DNA from: Acanthosoma haemorrhoidale
Lineage: Eukaryota > Arthropoda > Insecta > Hemiptera > Acanthosomatidae
Reading direction: 5' to 3'
DNA length: 64,000 nucleotides
Assembly: GCA_930367205.1 (NCBI GenBank)
Contig: OV884014.1
Coordinates: 108,972,138 to 109,036,137, forward strand
Below the pieces are notes generated by a model. The model was not told the origin of the DNA and ran no database searches. It was given only the letters and a program-made list of their open reading frames with translations. The translations under genes were made by a program, and so were the position numbers. Shown here piece after piece: positions 21,630 through 32,514 of the stretch (within the stretch, counting starts at the first letter, position 1; every line of letters starts with the position of its first letter).

Positions 21630-22192
21630 TGTAGCGACCGCTAACTATTGCATATATATTGTAAGCAAAAGTAAAATAACATGAACTAAATGTATTATAG
21701 ACCAATGTAAATAACATAAACAAATATAAATCATTGCAAATGTGTTAAGCAATAAAAGATGGGGACCAAGCAAGTAACAAGAGAAGGGTCAACAGCTGTC
21801 AGTCATAAACATAACAACCCTTTTGGGGCCTCTCTACCTCCAGGGGGCAAGGGGTCGGGTAATCAAGCGTCGGCCGTGGGTACATCACTACATGTGTGGG
21901 CAACCCCAAACCGCCGGCCAAGCACCCTTGCAGCCCCCCCCCCCCCAGTAGAGAGGGTACTTAAGGCAGGCTCCTGGCCCTGTGAATTAGTCTCTCGCGA
22001 CCTTTACTCGGTGATGCTTGGTTTCCGCTCGACTTCTGAAAACTTAACTAATTCTTTATGAAAAACCTATGTACCTCCTCTCTTGAACATAGTGCATTGT
22101 CGGGGCACATACCTATCAAAAATGGAGTCAGATAGTAACGCCGTCATGAAACGATTGTCCGGGTTATTAACTCGAACAATCAGCACTTGTCA
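21630..22192 (-). mobile_element. Solo LTR, diverged relative of the 729-4176 element
   Basis: The plus strand starts TGTAGCGACCGCTAACTATT, the reverse complement of the LTR end CTAACTATATATG...-type sequence at 1669-1689 with a few changes. Further on, GGAGTCAGATAGTAACGCC (22124-22142) matches the antisense of 851-869, and TTGTCGGGGCACAT matches the antisense of the GTGTCCCGACAA block. It is about 400 bp shorter than the young LTRs, so it carries deletions or belongs to another subfamily. A C-run of about 13 lies near 21936. No matching target duplication is evident, and the right edge is approximate. Confidence 0.75.
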
Positions 22193-22284
22193 CCAGGGGT
22201 AGGGTGATCAGGCACCTCCCTAGTGACGACCCGACACAAGTATATATAACACATAAAAATTAAAAAGCAAAAGGAAAAACAATA

Positions 22285-22420
22285 TACTACCAGGATAGGA
22301 ACTCGAACCCGGGGCCTTCCCGATAAACGCACCGTAGGCCAGTTCTCTCCCACAAAACCTCTCCTACGACTAATGTCCGTTCGCCGAAAGAACGCCTCTG
22401 AATTGTGGGGCACGACTATC
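22285..22420 (-). other. tRNA-derived SINE remnant (candidate)
   Basis: The minus strand contains CCCCGGGTTCGAGTTCC (from plus 22310-22294), a good RNA polymerase III B box with flanking bases like a T-arm. A weak A-box-like TAGTCGTAGGAGAGG lies about 60 bases upstream. An A/T-rich segment follows. No complete cloverleaf closes. Confidence 0.4.
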
Positions 22421-22499
22421 CTTCCTAGAAATCTTACCCCCCTCCCAATGGAGAATGAAAGGGGAAACAGACACGTATGTGTGTTGAAGGGGTGAAGTT

Positions 22500-22610
22500 A
22501 GATTGCCTTATCTTAGGTTTTTCAACGGCATTCTCTTAGCGAACGAGCTTTAGATACTTGCAAGGTCCCACATTTGAGTCCTTGCTCCTGAAAATAATTT
22601 TCTTTTGATA
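22500..22610 (+). other. tRNA-like SINE remnant (candidate)
   Basis: GCAAGGTCCCACATTTGAGT followed by CCTTGC forms a T-arm-like hairpin around a degenerate B box (22560-22585), after a TTAGCGAACGAGC segment resembling a D-arm region. It is typical of decayed tRNA-derived SINEs. Confidence 0.3.
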
Positions 22611-23336
22611 TTAATTATTAACAAACTAACCACAACTTGCCCATACGTGACCGACATTTGTATATTATAAAGCTCACATACATAAAGATATTCTATCTTT
22701 CTAAGCAAAGATGAGATAATGCGTAAAACTGACGAAGAATGAATTAGCACCAAATATCCGAGGCTTTTTGGCGGGCGCGGGAGTAGGCCGGAGATGACTC
22801 CTTTATTCCAAGTTGGTGAACATCCGCCAGGGCTGACCCCATTTTCTTTTCATTATTCCCTTCCGTTAGTCCCCGGCCTCCATCGTGCTTAACCCCCTTT
22901 CAGACGTTATAACTTCTTATTCTCCTGGCGGTTGGTACCACTGTGAGGACGCCTTTATTAATAAAGGGCCTGATTTTTATTATTTAGACAAAGAAGGCTT
23001 TTTTTCATATTCTTATAGAGTACCTTTTACGACAAAAGGGCACTGGCACCCGACCCTGGAGCTGCCTACGCGTGGTCTAGCCTTTTTTTTGACTTTTCAT
23101 TAACTTTGGCTGTCGACAAAGTTTCGAAATACGTAAAGATGTAATCATAAATCAGCGTTATCAATTTAGCAAGAACAGAATATAAGGGTTGAACAATATT
23201 GGTAATAATAAGTGGCAACCGAAACAATATATAAGTAGCAAATGAATTGGATACAAAGATAAAAAATTTAATACGAACCGTTTAGTATCAAAACCATCTC
23301 GATCCACTTTTCTTCTCAGTATCAGGCCTGTTCTAT
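22611..23336. other. Intergenic DNA
   Basis: 22770-22870 is GC-rich. A 72-codon ORF at 22885-23103 is open but unrecognised. The rest is AT-rich. Confidence 0.4.
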
Positions 23337-23350
23337 AACCTCTTGAAAAC
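23337..23350. repeat. 14-bp target-site duplication, left
   Basis: AACCTCTTGAAAAC immediately before an 18-base T-run, repeated exactly at 23513-23526. Confidence 0.93.
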
Positions 23351-23512
23351 TTTTTTTTTTTTTTTTTTCCGCCCTTCCTGTGGCTGAGCCTCAAACGGGC
23401 TTGCCCCACAAGCCCGTGAAGCGGGATCGTGGGGTTACGTAGCGTGTGGTGCGCGTATTCCGGTGCAATGGGATTGTTGCACCGGTCAGCGCACCTTCGG
23501 TAAACCACCCTA
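23351..23512 (-). ncRNA. Retroposed hairpin-rich RNA sequence with A18 tail
   Basis: Between perfect 14-bp duplications lies a 144-base GC-rich block (23369-23512), read on the minus strand and followed by A18 (23351-23368). This is the signature of LINE-mediated retroposition of a processed RNA. The block folds well. A 9-bp stem (23460-23468 with 23477-23485, 8-nt loop) is stacked inside a 7-bp stem (23448-23454 with 23489-23495). A separate 9-bp stem (23395-23403 with 23409-23417) has a 5-nt loop. I do not recognise it as U1-U6, 7SL, 5S or tRNA, and no clear A or B box is visible. It could be a SINE, a small-RNA retropseudogene, or a truncated mRNA tail. Confidence 0.75.
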
Positions 23513-23526
23513 AACCTCTTGAAAAC
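23513..23526. repeat. 14-bp target-site duplication, right
   Basis: AACCTCTTGAAAAC, equal to 23337-23350. Confidence 0.93.
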
Positions 23527-23879
23527 CAACTCGGTCCCGTTGAACAATCGAATTCAAACGTTCTGCTGTGAAATGTCCGAAAATAGTTCAAGTTGGTTTA
23601 GCCACGTTTAGAAACTGTAAGGTTTAGAAACTAAACAACATGGATACAACAAAACTATGCTAATTAGTTATGAAAGATATACTTAACTGTCAGGGAGAAA
23701 TCAATACAAATGTAAAAGCTGAAAAAGAAAATGACAAACAAAGTCTTTTGCTCATTATTTTCTATGCATATTAGTACCAAAAGTTATAGCTAAAAAAAAA
23801 GTGGATTAACAGTACATAGTTCATGGTAACAATTTACAAAATTTGTAAAAAGTGCAGATAAACTTTTTAAAAGTATTTA

Positions 23880-24533
23880 TTTTTAATGTGGTAAAATTAC
23901 AATCAGCCTTATTGGGCAATAAGTAATTGTGATAAATTTTTTCATTCGTACCATATTTACAACTTTCATTCACTCGCTCATTCATACATTTACAAACAGC
24001 CCAGAGATCTCCCAAATCCACATTATTGTCACCTCCCTCGCATGCGAAAGGGGAAGTGGAGTCTTGGAAAGTCCCCCACGCTCCTCCGTCACCCGCACCA
24101 CCGGATAAGTGCCAGTGGAGGCTGACGAAGAGCGTGTGAGCCACATACGCTCAGGACAGGATTGGAGAAACTGGTCACTGCCAGGACTCTCACTGTTACG
24201 CATTTATACCAGGTCACGAGGCCACTGCCGTTTTAGTCTCCGAGGAAGGTTATAGGGATGAGTGGTGCAGTGCAATGACTTTGCTAGGGAATTAGGGTGG
24301 TTGGATAGGTTGCTGTGGAATTGCATGAACTTGGAAGGGATGAGTTCAAGAATGTAAGGTGTATTAAGATCGTCCATCTCCAGAATGGGTTTTTAGCCTC
24401 GTGTGTGGGTTCCAGGTCAGCCGTTTGTCGAGACGGAAGCCTAAGTACCGTACTAACTCGGATACAGGGAGAGGAACGGAATTGAAAGAAACTAGTGGAC
24501 ATGACTTGCGGCAGAGGGTGAAGGTAATGTGGA
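23880..24533 (-). mobile_element. LINE family A copy with internal deletion
   Basis: On the minus strand the 5' edge is near 24533 in the segment encoding KCSHITFTL, and the match reaches the 3' end at about 23890. About 250 bp are missing at roughly 24375, where the segment encoding WNPHTRLK joins directly to the region encoding DLNIPYI. The 97-codon ORF at 24284-24577 runs across this join in a wrong frame and is not meaningful. The 3' UTR is nearly complete. Confidence 0.82.
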
Positions 24534-26030
24534 ACTAGATAAACTAAAAACAAAAACGGTTCGAAGCCCGCCCCCAAAACTTAGCGAATAGCTTTCAAAT
24601 TATTTACTCCCTTCAAACCGTCCTCGAGCACTCTTTAATTAAATTTGAAATTTAAACCTTAAATTGATTTAAGTTTATCTTTTTCCGGTTTACCGGGTCT
24701 TAAGAAGAAGTTGCTGACAGTAATACAGGGAGGTCTGTATTATGAAAGTTTGTGCTTCCGAAGTTACCACAATATGATTTAGTTTCTGATAAGACTTCTG
24801 TCAAAAACACGACAAGTGATACAATCCATCCAGTTGATGGCCTTTTCACGCTGTCCCATTTAGGCACGGATTCACTCCCCGCTCTGCAAAAAAAATAAAA
24901 TAAAAGAAAGCTTTTAGAGGAAACGAAATCCTGTTATCCTTCCTGGGTGCGGCTGTGTATAAAAGCAGTGGGTTTTCCACGGCGTGTGATGTGGGTTAAT
25001 CAAGTCACAGACTACCTTCGCTTCCACTTGAATACGCCCACTGATTGTTTAATGGTGAATAAACTCGTATTCAAATCTCATTTATAATATTCACCAGATC
25101 CCTTTCAAAACTTATCCGACTTTACCAATGTATGTTTGTATGTTATGTATGTATGAGTGTTAATAGAACCTAATGTTTATTGAATGTTATTCTGCTATAC
25201 TTTTACATTTCAATACTCATTCATTTTTATTATACTTCGTATTCATAAAATCTCAAACTGAAATGTTGAAGATTGAAAGATAGTATTACTACAATATTAT
25301 TTTTTTGAATCATTAAAAAAAAGTCTGGTTATAAAACATGTTTTTCATGTGCTAGTCAATTGTAATATTTACAATAAATAACTATATAAGGAAAATAGCA
25401 GGCATGGAATTTTCTTCGTTAAACTTTTCCACCTTATGTGCTTCTGATGATTAAAATTAAATCGCTTTAAAACCAAACTTCGATGTCATATTGACCAGAA
25501 ACTTGTAATTTGTATATGAGCGATCGAGCTCAAAACCTGATCAATCAAAATTCTCTGTTTGTTCACATCCTAAGGATGGACGAGGTAAAATTTCTTTTCA
25601 ATTGTTAAATAATATTAATGCTTTAATCGTTGCGTGGAGAGAAAACGTCAAGTTCATTTCAGTTCAGTATAATAAGTTGAGTTATCAACAGATATAAACA
25701 TTTCATTTTTCTTCTTATTAGTCGTTTTAAAGAATGTGTGGTTCCTGCTTGGAATGGAAGATTTCAGTTTGAAGCAGAGGAGATGCCAAATAGTTCTACT
25801 GTACAGCATATTTTCTGTCGTGTGAGCTAAATCTTTTTTTTTTTTGTTTGTTATCGTGGGCTGGAGACATTATCATTATCATTTATCGTAAGCAGAGGGA
25901 AATGCGAAAAAAACAACTGATTGAACAAAAATATGTGAACTGCGTTTTATTATTTTATTTAGTTTAATGTAGTTGTGCTATACATACCAAATGTTTTTTA
26001 TGTGCCATCTTTTGATCTATTCGGTTTAGG
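24534..26030. other. Intergenic DNA with a candidate promoter/LTR core
   Basis: Mostly AT-rich. TATAAAAG at 24958-24965 is followed about 95 bp later by AATAAA at 25058-25063, within a GC-richer block. Such close spacing is typical of the U3-R-U5 of a short LTR, but no second repeat or target duplication was found. The rest shows nothing. Confidence 0.3.
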
Positions 26031-26038
26031 TGAAATGG

Positions 26039-26341
26039 TTATCTGATACCACCTGCTTCACACGTGGAAGTCCTCAAGGTTTGGCATCCGATCTGACGGC
26101 GGAAGACATCCTGTTGTTTACTGCCACAGGCCAGATTAGGGGGGGAGTCTGAGGGTGCGGCACCCCCGTCGTGTTTGTGTGCGTAGCTAAGTGCGTGCCA
26201 GTGTGCCGCTTTAAAAAGTCTGTTTGTCTCCAAGTCCCAAGTCCCTGCCAATACTTGATGGCTCTGTGGTCCACTCGGCACGAGTCCAAATCCTGAAAAA
26301 GTCCTCCCCGACCGTTCCTTCTGGATCCTGCTAGCGGCCAT
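26039..26341 (-). other. GC-rich island with a 100-codon ORF
   Basis: About 55% GC in AT-rich surroundings. Two overlapping minus-strand frames are open (26039-26341 and 26074-26355). Neither has motifs I recognise. It may be unique coding sequence, an unlisted repeat, or a chance effect of base composition. Confidence 0.25.
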
Positions 26342-26355
26342 AAAGTTAAAAGCAA

Positions 26356-26968
26356 TCCCCTATATGCAGAAGCGCTGGCACAGGTTTTTTAGGGTAAATA
26401 CAATGTGGAATATGTAAATGTTTTTGCAGTGCATTGTGTGAGGGAGACCTCTCTTAACTGTTTCTTAACTGGCTCTCTACAGTAGTTGGAACACTACCAG
26501 AATAATTTCTAGTTTTCCAGATTTTTGCTTTAAAGCTTATTTGTATGAAGTATCTCGTAATTTATCTTGCACGGTTCGTTTGCTGCTCTACACGGCCGAG
26601 GGCTTAATTTGGAAAAATACGTTGGAGAACGCATGAGGCTAATTTATTAACGCTGATGTTTCAACATATTTATCACGTTGGCAATTTTTTTTCGTTTTCC
26701 GAATTCATACAGTTCTCAGAGACAGAGAGAGGAGTTTCTTCGTTGATTAATGTGCCTTTGTCCGCATTAGCGCTGCTCACAACTCGGAATGGTCCATTTA
26801 AGCAGAAAACTTGACGTTAGTGTGTAACTGGTTGGTCCGTGCTATAGAATACTTACATGTCTATGAGAATACCAAAGATAAATATTATGCTCTAGTTTTC
26901 ATTTACTTGTACTGACAGTCATACATAGCTCACATGTAATTATAGGCGAATAATTGTACTCGTTCTTA
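26356..26968. other. AT-rich DNA, nothing recognised
   Basis: No ORF or repeat that I can support. Confidence 0.5.
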
Positions 26969-26970
26969 TA

Positions 26971-27590
26971 TAGGGTGTTCCAGAATTAACGCAAGATTTG
27001 ATTTAAATATAAAACACAGTTTTTTGTATTTTTGTTGTTACTTTGTTATTGAATTATAAAGTAAATAGGATAGGGTTATTTATGGAATAACACATCGGGC
27101 AAAGGGCCTCCAGGACTTTGCTGGCACATACGCACTCTTTTGTCGAAATTTTCCATGACCATTTGGCATAAATGTGGTTGAATTTCCTTGATACACGGGT
27201 GGATGTGGGCTTGTTGAAATACACATAATCACACGATCTAGGGGCCCAATCCTGATCACGAAAGCGTACACGACCTGGAAATGTCTCATGTGTCTAGTGT
27301 CTCCAACTGATCCAGTCTCCCTAAATTTTTCAATTAATCTCTTCACAGTTGATGAAGTCAAAACACTTTTCCGACCATATTTTGTATGAAATTTTCGAAC
27401 TGCGGCCGCCAAACTTTCATTATTTTTGAGATAATGTTCACTAATAAAGACACATTGTTGTATCGTGCAACGCTCCATTTTTACTAACCCTAAACTGTCA
27501 GCTGTCAAATTGTGTTTTTTTAGGGTTGCCAGCACTTTACTGCACAAATGGCGGAAAATTCAAATCTTCCGTTAATTTTTGGACACCCTT
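26971..27590 (-). mobile_element. mariner-type element, internal-deletion derivative
   Basis: 620 bp bounded by TA at 26969-26970 and 27591-27592. The ends form imperfect inverted repeats of about 30 bp. The left reads TAGGGTGTTCCAGAATTAAC, then GCAAGATTTGA. The complement of the right reads AAGGGTGTCCAAAAATTAAC, then GGAAGATTTGA. Inside, on the minus strand, the N-terminus and the last 30 or so codons of a transposase survive but the catalytic core is gone. TA duplication and such ends are diagnostic of Tc1/mariner elements. Confidence 0.88.
27076..27478 (-). pseudogene. mariner transposase, catalytic core deleted
   Basis: The likely start is the ATG at 27478 (an earlier in-frame ATG lies at 27547). 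The first 65 codons contain TIQQCVFISEHYLKNNESLA, RKFHTKYGRKS, STVKRLIEKFRETGSV. This is the helix-turn-helix DNA-binding domain found at the N-terminus of many insect mariner transposases (Pfam DUF4817 type). The sequence then jumps into a piece resembling the region after the second catalytic aspartate. The genuine C-terminus (MENFDKRVRMCQQ, GGPLPDVLFHK, stop at 27076-27078) is present in another frame. The DDD catalytic segment is missing, so it can bind DNA at most. Confidence 0.85.
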
Positions 27591-27592
27591 TA

Positions 27593-28300
27593 CAATGTGT
27601 TTTTTTTTGTTTCTCAATGCAATTTAAGTTTAATGTTTTAGTTGAGTTATATTTTTTTTAGCAATCCTGGACTAATTTAACAGACCATCTCAAAGCCTTA
27701 TATATGTCATTTTAATCATTTGCTCAATGAGTATCTGAATTTTAATTTTAATAAACAATATTACTACTTTGAGTTTTAGTTGGTGGTGGATTTGGGCCAG
27801 GGAAGTTGATGCAAAGATAATTAAACATTAAACTTTAATCGGAAGTCGTAATAATATCTTTGTTCTTTTATTGCAACATATTTCTGTTCCAAACATAAAT
27901 ATTTTGTATTTCATTTTGGCCAACTAAAAGTATATATTATTTTTTTTAAGAAGATACTGTTTTTTTTAAATAATCGTAAAATAAATTTATGGAGTGATGG
28001 ATCTGTGGCTGAGTGCAGACATCCTAAATATCTATTAGGTTTATTACCTGTAGTTTTTTCATCAAAAAATAATTTATGCGAACCATATTGGTGATTTATA
28101 ATTGCCTTTTCGACTAATAACAAAATATTAAATGACTGAATTACGAACCAGAAAAAAAGTACTGTTAGCTTCCATTGCCGGCTCCTAGAACTCCGGCCTA
28201 GCTGATACGCCAAGGTAGAGGATAAATGCGTTCTCATCACTTCTAGTCTTCAACGAGAATCTTGTCTATCCTTTAATGGTCAATTATATGTCCAATACTG
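27593..28300. other. AT-rich DNA
   Basis: The 109-codon minus-strand ORF at 27911-28240 is rich in K, I, F and N and has no family resemblance. It is probably chance. Confidence 0.45.
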
Positions 28301-28319
28301 TCAGATACAAGGTACGTTT

Positions 28320-28810
28320 TCATCTGGCAAAAGTCAGACAGGCAACCTTAAGAGACAAGAATTGAGCAGAAGGTTTGGACAGTCACACAAACTACTTACC
28401 AGAAACTCTAACCTCACACTAGAAACGAACTTCACATTTGCAAGTACTCACTATAACTAATTTGGACTTACGGGCTAGATTTATTGGGCATTAAGGCCAA
28501 ACCTTCGAACATCAAACAAACCCAAACATTATGTTCCAAAATGTTTATAACTCTGCTCAACGCTCCCTTTTACATTACTCGACCCTTCACAGTGGTCACT
28601 GTGTGCCAATAGCCCTTCATACTCTCAAAATTGTCCAAATTTCACAAAAATCTATCCACTCATCTGAAACCTCTTACCAACTCCTTATTAAGTAACGCTC
28701 ATTCTAGATGCCGTGTTCTTGCTGTCTATTATAAAAATATAAATATTTTGTCGGGACATATGCACAGCACAAATGATCTCTCCTGAGCGTCTGTGACTCT
28801 CTTTTCCCTC
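28320..28810 (+). mobile_element. LINE family A-related, ancient copy
   Basis: Collinear but very diverged. AGACAAGAATTGAGCAGAAG parallels the segment encoding RQELNRRFG, and an interrupted stretch parallels RTSHLSIEN..IYK. GAGCGTCTGTGACTCTC near 28795 matches the UTR motif GAGCGTCTGTGGCTCTC. Stops and indels are frequent. It probably predates the other copies or belongs to a sister family. Confidence 0.55.
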
Positions 28811-29850
28811 CCTCTGAACTATAATCTTGAACCAGGTGAGTCTTAAAGCACTTGAGCTCTTTGTTCGCGCTCAATTTGTTTTTCTATAATAGACAATGTA
28901 TTTTTTTTCTATAATTATATTATTAATTATTTTCCTTTTATTTACTGCATTATTTATATCCTGTAAAAATATCAGACAGACAGGCAAATAAATAGGCAGA
29001 GAGACAAAGAATGACCATTATTCAATTTTTCATTAGGTATAATTTGTTTAGCACAGTCATTTATCATTAAATATTTCAAGGGGATAGTAAAAGGACTCTT
29101 CCATTAAATAAGAGTTTAAGTGCTCTATTCATACTTGAGGTGGTTAAATGCAGTTGGCTGACACATCATTGTAATTAAGTGCAGTATAATTTAAAGTGCA
29201 TTCATTCGGCTGGGAGGTCTCCCTTTCACGGCTGTTTCACTTTTATGCCACCTCAATGAGTTGCATACTATTTAATTATGCATGATGTGCATTGAGCATT
29301 ACTCATATATTCTCATCTCGTGAATGTTCTTTTAAATTTTATGTGAGAGTCCATTTATTTCTATAATGTATCTATGTCGTGAAAGCTCGTGAATATTATT
29401 AAAAATGTAATATCCTTTATTGAATATAGAGTTAGAGAAAAACATCTTTGCTATGAAAGAGCATTCATCTCCTAAGACATGGCTATTCACCTTCAAAGGC
29501 CACGCAGAAGTTTAGAGGAGCATAACTAGATTATAAAGCAGGAGTTTCACTGAGCTGAAGCCAATATTTAGATTAATGTTGAACTCCAATACCCAGGTTA
29601 GGTTAATGCTCGAAGATAGTTGGATGGCTACATGCAAAAAGAAGTAGATACAAGGCGAAAACTTTATCCTAAGTTATTAACATATGGCGTGGGATAATAA
29701 TCTTCTGGAGAAATTCGTAGATAATTTTTCTTTGCAATAAAATATTCGACTCCTCGGTTTAAAGATCTGCAATAAAAGTACTATTTTCGCTATACCAATG
29801 CTGCTTATTAAATATAATCATTACTGTTAACACCCACAGAAAACATTTAG
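28811..29850. other. AT-rich DNA, nothing recognised
   Basis: No gene, repeat or RNA motif supported. Confidence 0.5.
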
Positions 29851-29854
29851 CGGC

Positions 29855-29960
29855 AAGATCGGTACTTGAACCTGTGACTAGCCGGGTTTTTTGCCTACTG
29901 AGAGATGACCTTTGGCTCAAAGGCTGCTGCAAAGGATGGGCACAGACGCAGAATGTGGGC
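29855..29960 (-). other. tRNA-like SINE remnant (candidate)
   Basis: The minus strand has CACAGGTTCAAGTACC (plus 29862-29877), a degenerate B box. A possible A-box region, GAGCCAAAGGTCATC, lies about 45 bases upstream. The plus-strand ORF at 29874-30134 spans it but is probably chance. Confidence 0.3.
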
Positions 29961-30229
29961 CAACAAGTTTATTTTACCACAACTACAGAGCCCCACAAAA
30001 AAAGCGCCGAACTAAGAAAAATTCGTTATAAAAGTTATCAAAAAAGTTCATACTTCAATAAAAAGAATATTCATAAATTATTTTTGAAGAGAACCGACTT
30101 GTCTTTTTTCCCCTTAATAAAGGGTTTAATTTAATTAACCTTAGTCAATCCTTTCTCTTGTCGGGTAAACAAAAGCTAAAACTTTTATCATCATTTAACT
30201 TCAGTCGCAATTGTCATTTTTTTTGCAAA

Positions 30230-30850
30230 CATTCATCAGTTTTCTTTTTTATTTTAGTTTTAAAAATGGTTTTACGCACCGTGTTGTTGCTTAAGTAGAA
30301 GATGAAGCCATAGATATGCTGCCCGTGCATTGGGTTACCTGAAACTACTGTTCGGAGAGCTGGGGATGAGGTCGGCCCTGAGTGACAGAGCCAAGAGATG
30401 ACCGGCCTATCGTACTACACACACTTAGGGATCGCTCTTCAACTGCTACTGAGACTGCACAACATCTTCGTACCACTCGGGGAGTAGGAATATGTGCAGA
30501 AACTGTTCGAAGAAGACTTGCTTCTCCAACAGATCGACGGATGTGAGTTTATCGAAGTCCTGTCGAGCACTTCTACGCTGAGTGTATTGTCACTTGGAGA
30601 GTTTTGTGTGGGATGGGATTTCTTTGACGCCGAACACAGAGCGCCATATCCTGCAGGATTTCTCTTGATGCCAATTTGTATGTGAGGGAAATTATCCAGG
30701 ATTACGTGATCCCTTTAGAACGATTTATTGCGAAAAGTGTAGTTCCATGGAGGATAATGCGTGATAACACGTGGCAATGTTCGTTTTGCAATACATGAGT
30801 GATGACTGTATACGGACTCGTGACCCGGAAATCCTATAGACGTGTGCGTC
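30230..30850 (+). pseudogene. Tc1-like transposase relic
   Basis: In scattered frames the order of a Tc1 transposase is visible. AARALG and TTVRRA (first helix-turn-helix, about 30315-30360) come first. VTEPRDDRPIVL and ATETAQHLRT followed by AETVRRRLAS (second DNA-binding helices, 30378-30515) come next. VWDGISL with HILQDFSL and then YVIPL (the V-W-G-G-I-S region near the second catalytic aspartate, 30604-30725) follow. The first catalytic D region and the C-terminal DDE glutamate region are missing or unreadable. Stops and frameshifts are many, so this is an old dead copy. Terminal inverted repeats were not found. Confidence 0.7.
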
Positions 30851-32400
30851 TTAAATGTCGGTCCCTTTTACGTACACGAGCTAAGAACTTGTTTGGTAGA
30901 GACGTGGGAGGATATGAATTAAGAAGATACTTCATAGGAAGCATGTCGCGAAAACTAAAATATATTTTTTTTTTATGAATAAAATGTTTTTTTCATCAGA
31001 AATATGTGAATAATTTTTTTAAAGAAAATACTTTTAATATTAATTTGGGGTTCCTTTCATAGTTATAGCCCCTTATCACTGAAAAAATGCGTAATTTTTT
31101 TTTTTTTTAAGCAGTGTAGTTTTCCAATAATATACGCATTTTTTCCCCATTCTCACTTATCTTTTAATTGTGATCTGAATCATATTTTTTGAGTATTTTT
31201 ATTAAATTGATAGTTCCAGGTAGTCGACGTTTTTGAGAAATTTTAAATGTTCAAAACGTATGGGCTGCTAACGTGGTTCCTGCGTAATTATTATAAAAAT
31301 AATGTGACTAGTTTTTTTTGAAAATTGAACGCTTATTCTCTTTAATGTGTAGTAAAAAGTGGAAGTGATTTGATCACTTCTCGGTAACAGATTGAGATCC
31401 ATAACTGTTTTTGGCGGAATTTGACTATTTTTTGTATAAAATATTTAGATGATACGAGCTGAAGACCAGGTACAATTAACTATAATGTTAAGACATGCTG
31501 TTTCATGTCGGATTCATGTTAACATTTCATGTTGGATTAAGTGCGCTATAATAAAGTTTGATAAAAAATTAATCAATGTGCCTTTGAGCTACATGAGCTG
31601 ATGTTATTTCTCCAAAGAGGTCTCGCTACCGGACAATGTTAAGTCGATCTCGGTCGTATGGTTAAATTTCTAGTAAAGCTAATCCAAGTGCCTTTTCTTT
31701 TCAGTACATTGAAGATATTTCCATCCCACGGATTCCATTCGCTCCAAAGAAGCAGAACACTCTTCAAATATCAAGCCTTTCGGTGTGTGCTAACTCCCAC
31801 AGGAAATATTGCTTGCTCACCTGCTCTATCCCACAGGCTGTATTCCACCTCCCGAATCAACGGTACAGTTTTTCCCACTCTCGTTAGCAGATTTACCGAT
31901 CGCCCGCCACGATTTAGAGGTCTACCCCGGAGGGTGTGGGGGAAGCTTAGCAGCCATAAATCTACTGCACAGTTAGTCAATCCCTCTTCCGTTTTCCTTA
32001 TTTTTCACCAATTCCTATTTTCGTTTCTCTTTGTCGAAATTTCTCCTAATTCCTAAAAAAACCGAATATCAGTCAAATTTTTCTCTAATAAACTTTCATG
32101 CGGCCTCTTCCAATGATATTCAATAAAAAAATAAATACGTTCTAAAAGATCGATCGCGTGGAAGAAAATCGACAGAACACCTTCACATCATTGCAATCAT
32201 TAGGCTAGCCTTGGACCCTTCACGGTGAGAAGCTTTTAAATGGACACCATGCTTACAATCATGGAAATCCATCTAAACCAGGCAGACACTAAAGTTACAA
32301 GCTAGTAGCAGATATGTGATGGAAAAGACATCGAGATTGGCCATCTTGACGTAGATAATGAGATGTTCTTGCAGCAAGTATCACTGCTTGGAGGTAGGTG
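30851..32400. other. AT-rich DNA with one long ORF of unknown status
   Basis: A 132-codon plus-strand ORF at 31658-32056 (start VKFLVKLIQVPFLFSTL) is overlapped by a minus-strand 69-codon ORF. No domain is recognised. The N-terminus is hydrophobic, but I would not call a signal peptide on this evidence. Confidence 0.3.
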
Positions 32401-32403
32401 ATA

Positions 32404-32492
32404 AGGGTGGTCTGAAAAGTTTCCGACCTAACAAAGCTTTTATTTTATTATCATCTTCATGTTGAGGTCGGAAACTTTTCAGACCACCTGTG
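32404..32492. mobile_element. mariner-type MITE, about 90 bp
   Basis: Perfect 24-bp inverted repeats, 32406-32429 (GGTGGTCTGAAAAGTTTCCG then ACCT) and 32465-32488, are separated by 35 bp. TA lies just outside on both sides (32402-32403 and 32493-32494). The GGTCTGAAAAGTTTCCGACC end is the kind carried by insect mariner elements. The unit is too small to code for anything. Confidence 0.85.
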
Positions 32493-32514
32493 TAAGTACT
32501 TAGGAGGGGTATCT

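Noticed and set aside
23161..23547. 128-codon minus-strand ORF with a lysine run
   Set aside because: It runs through the retroposed RNA and its poly(A) tail (the lysines are AAA codons) into unrelated AT-rich flank, so it is a chance fusion.
24284..24577. 97-codon minus-strand ORF
   Set aside because: It reads a LINE family A copy in the wrong frame across an internal deletion.
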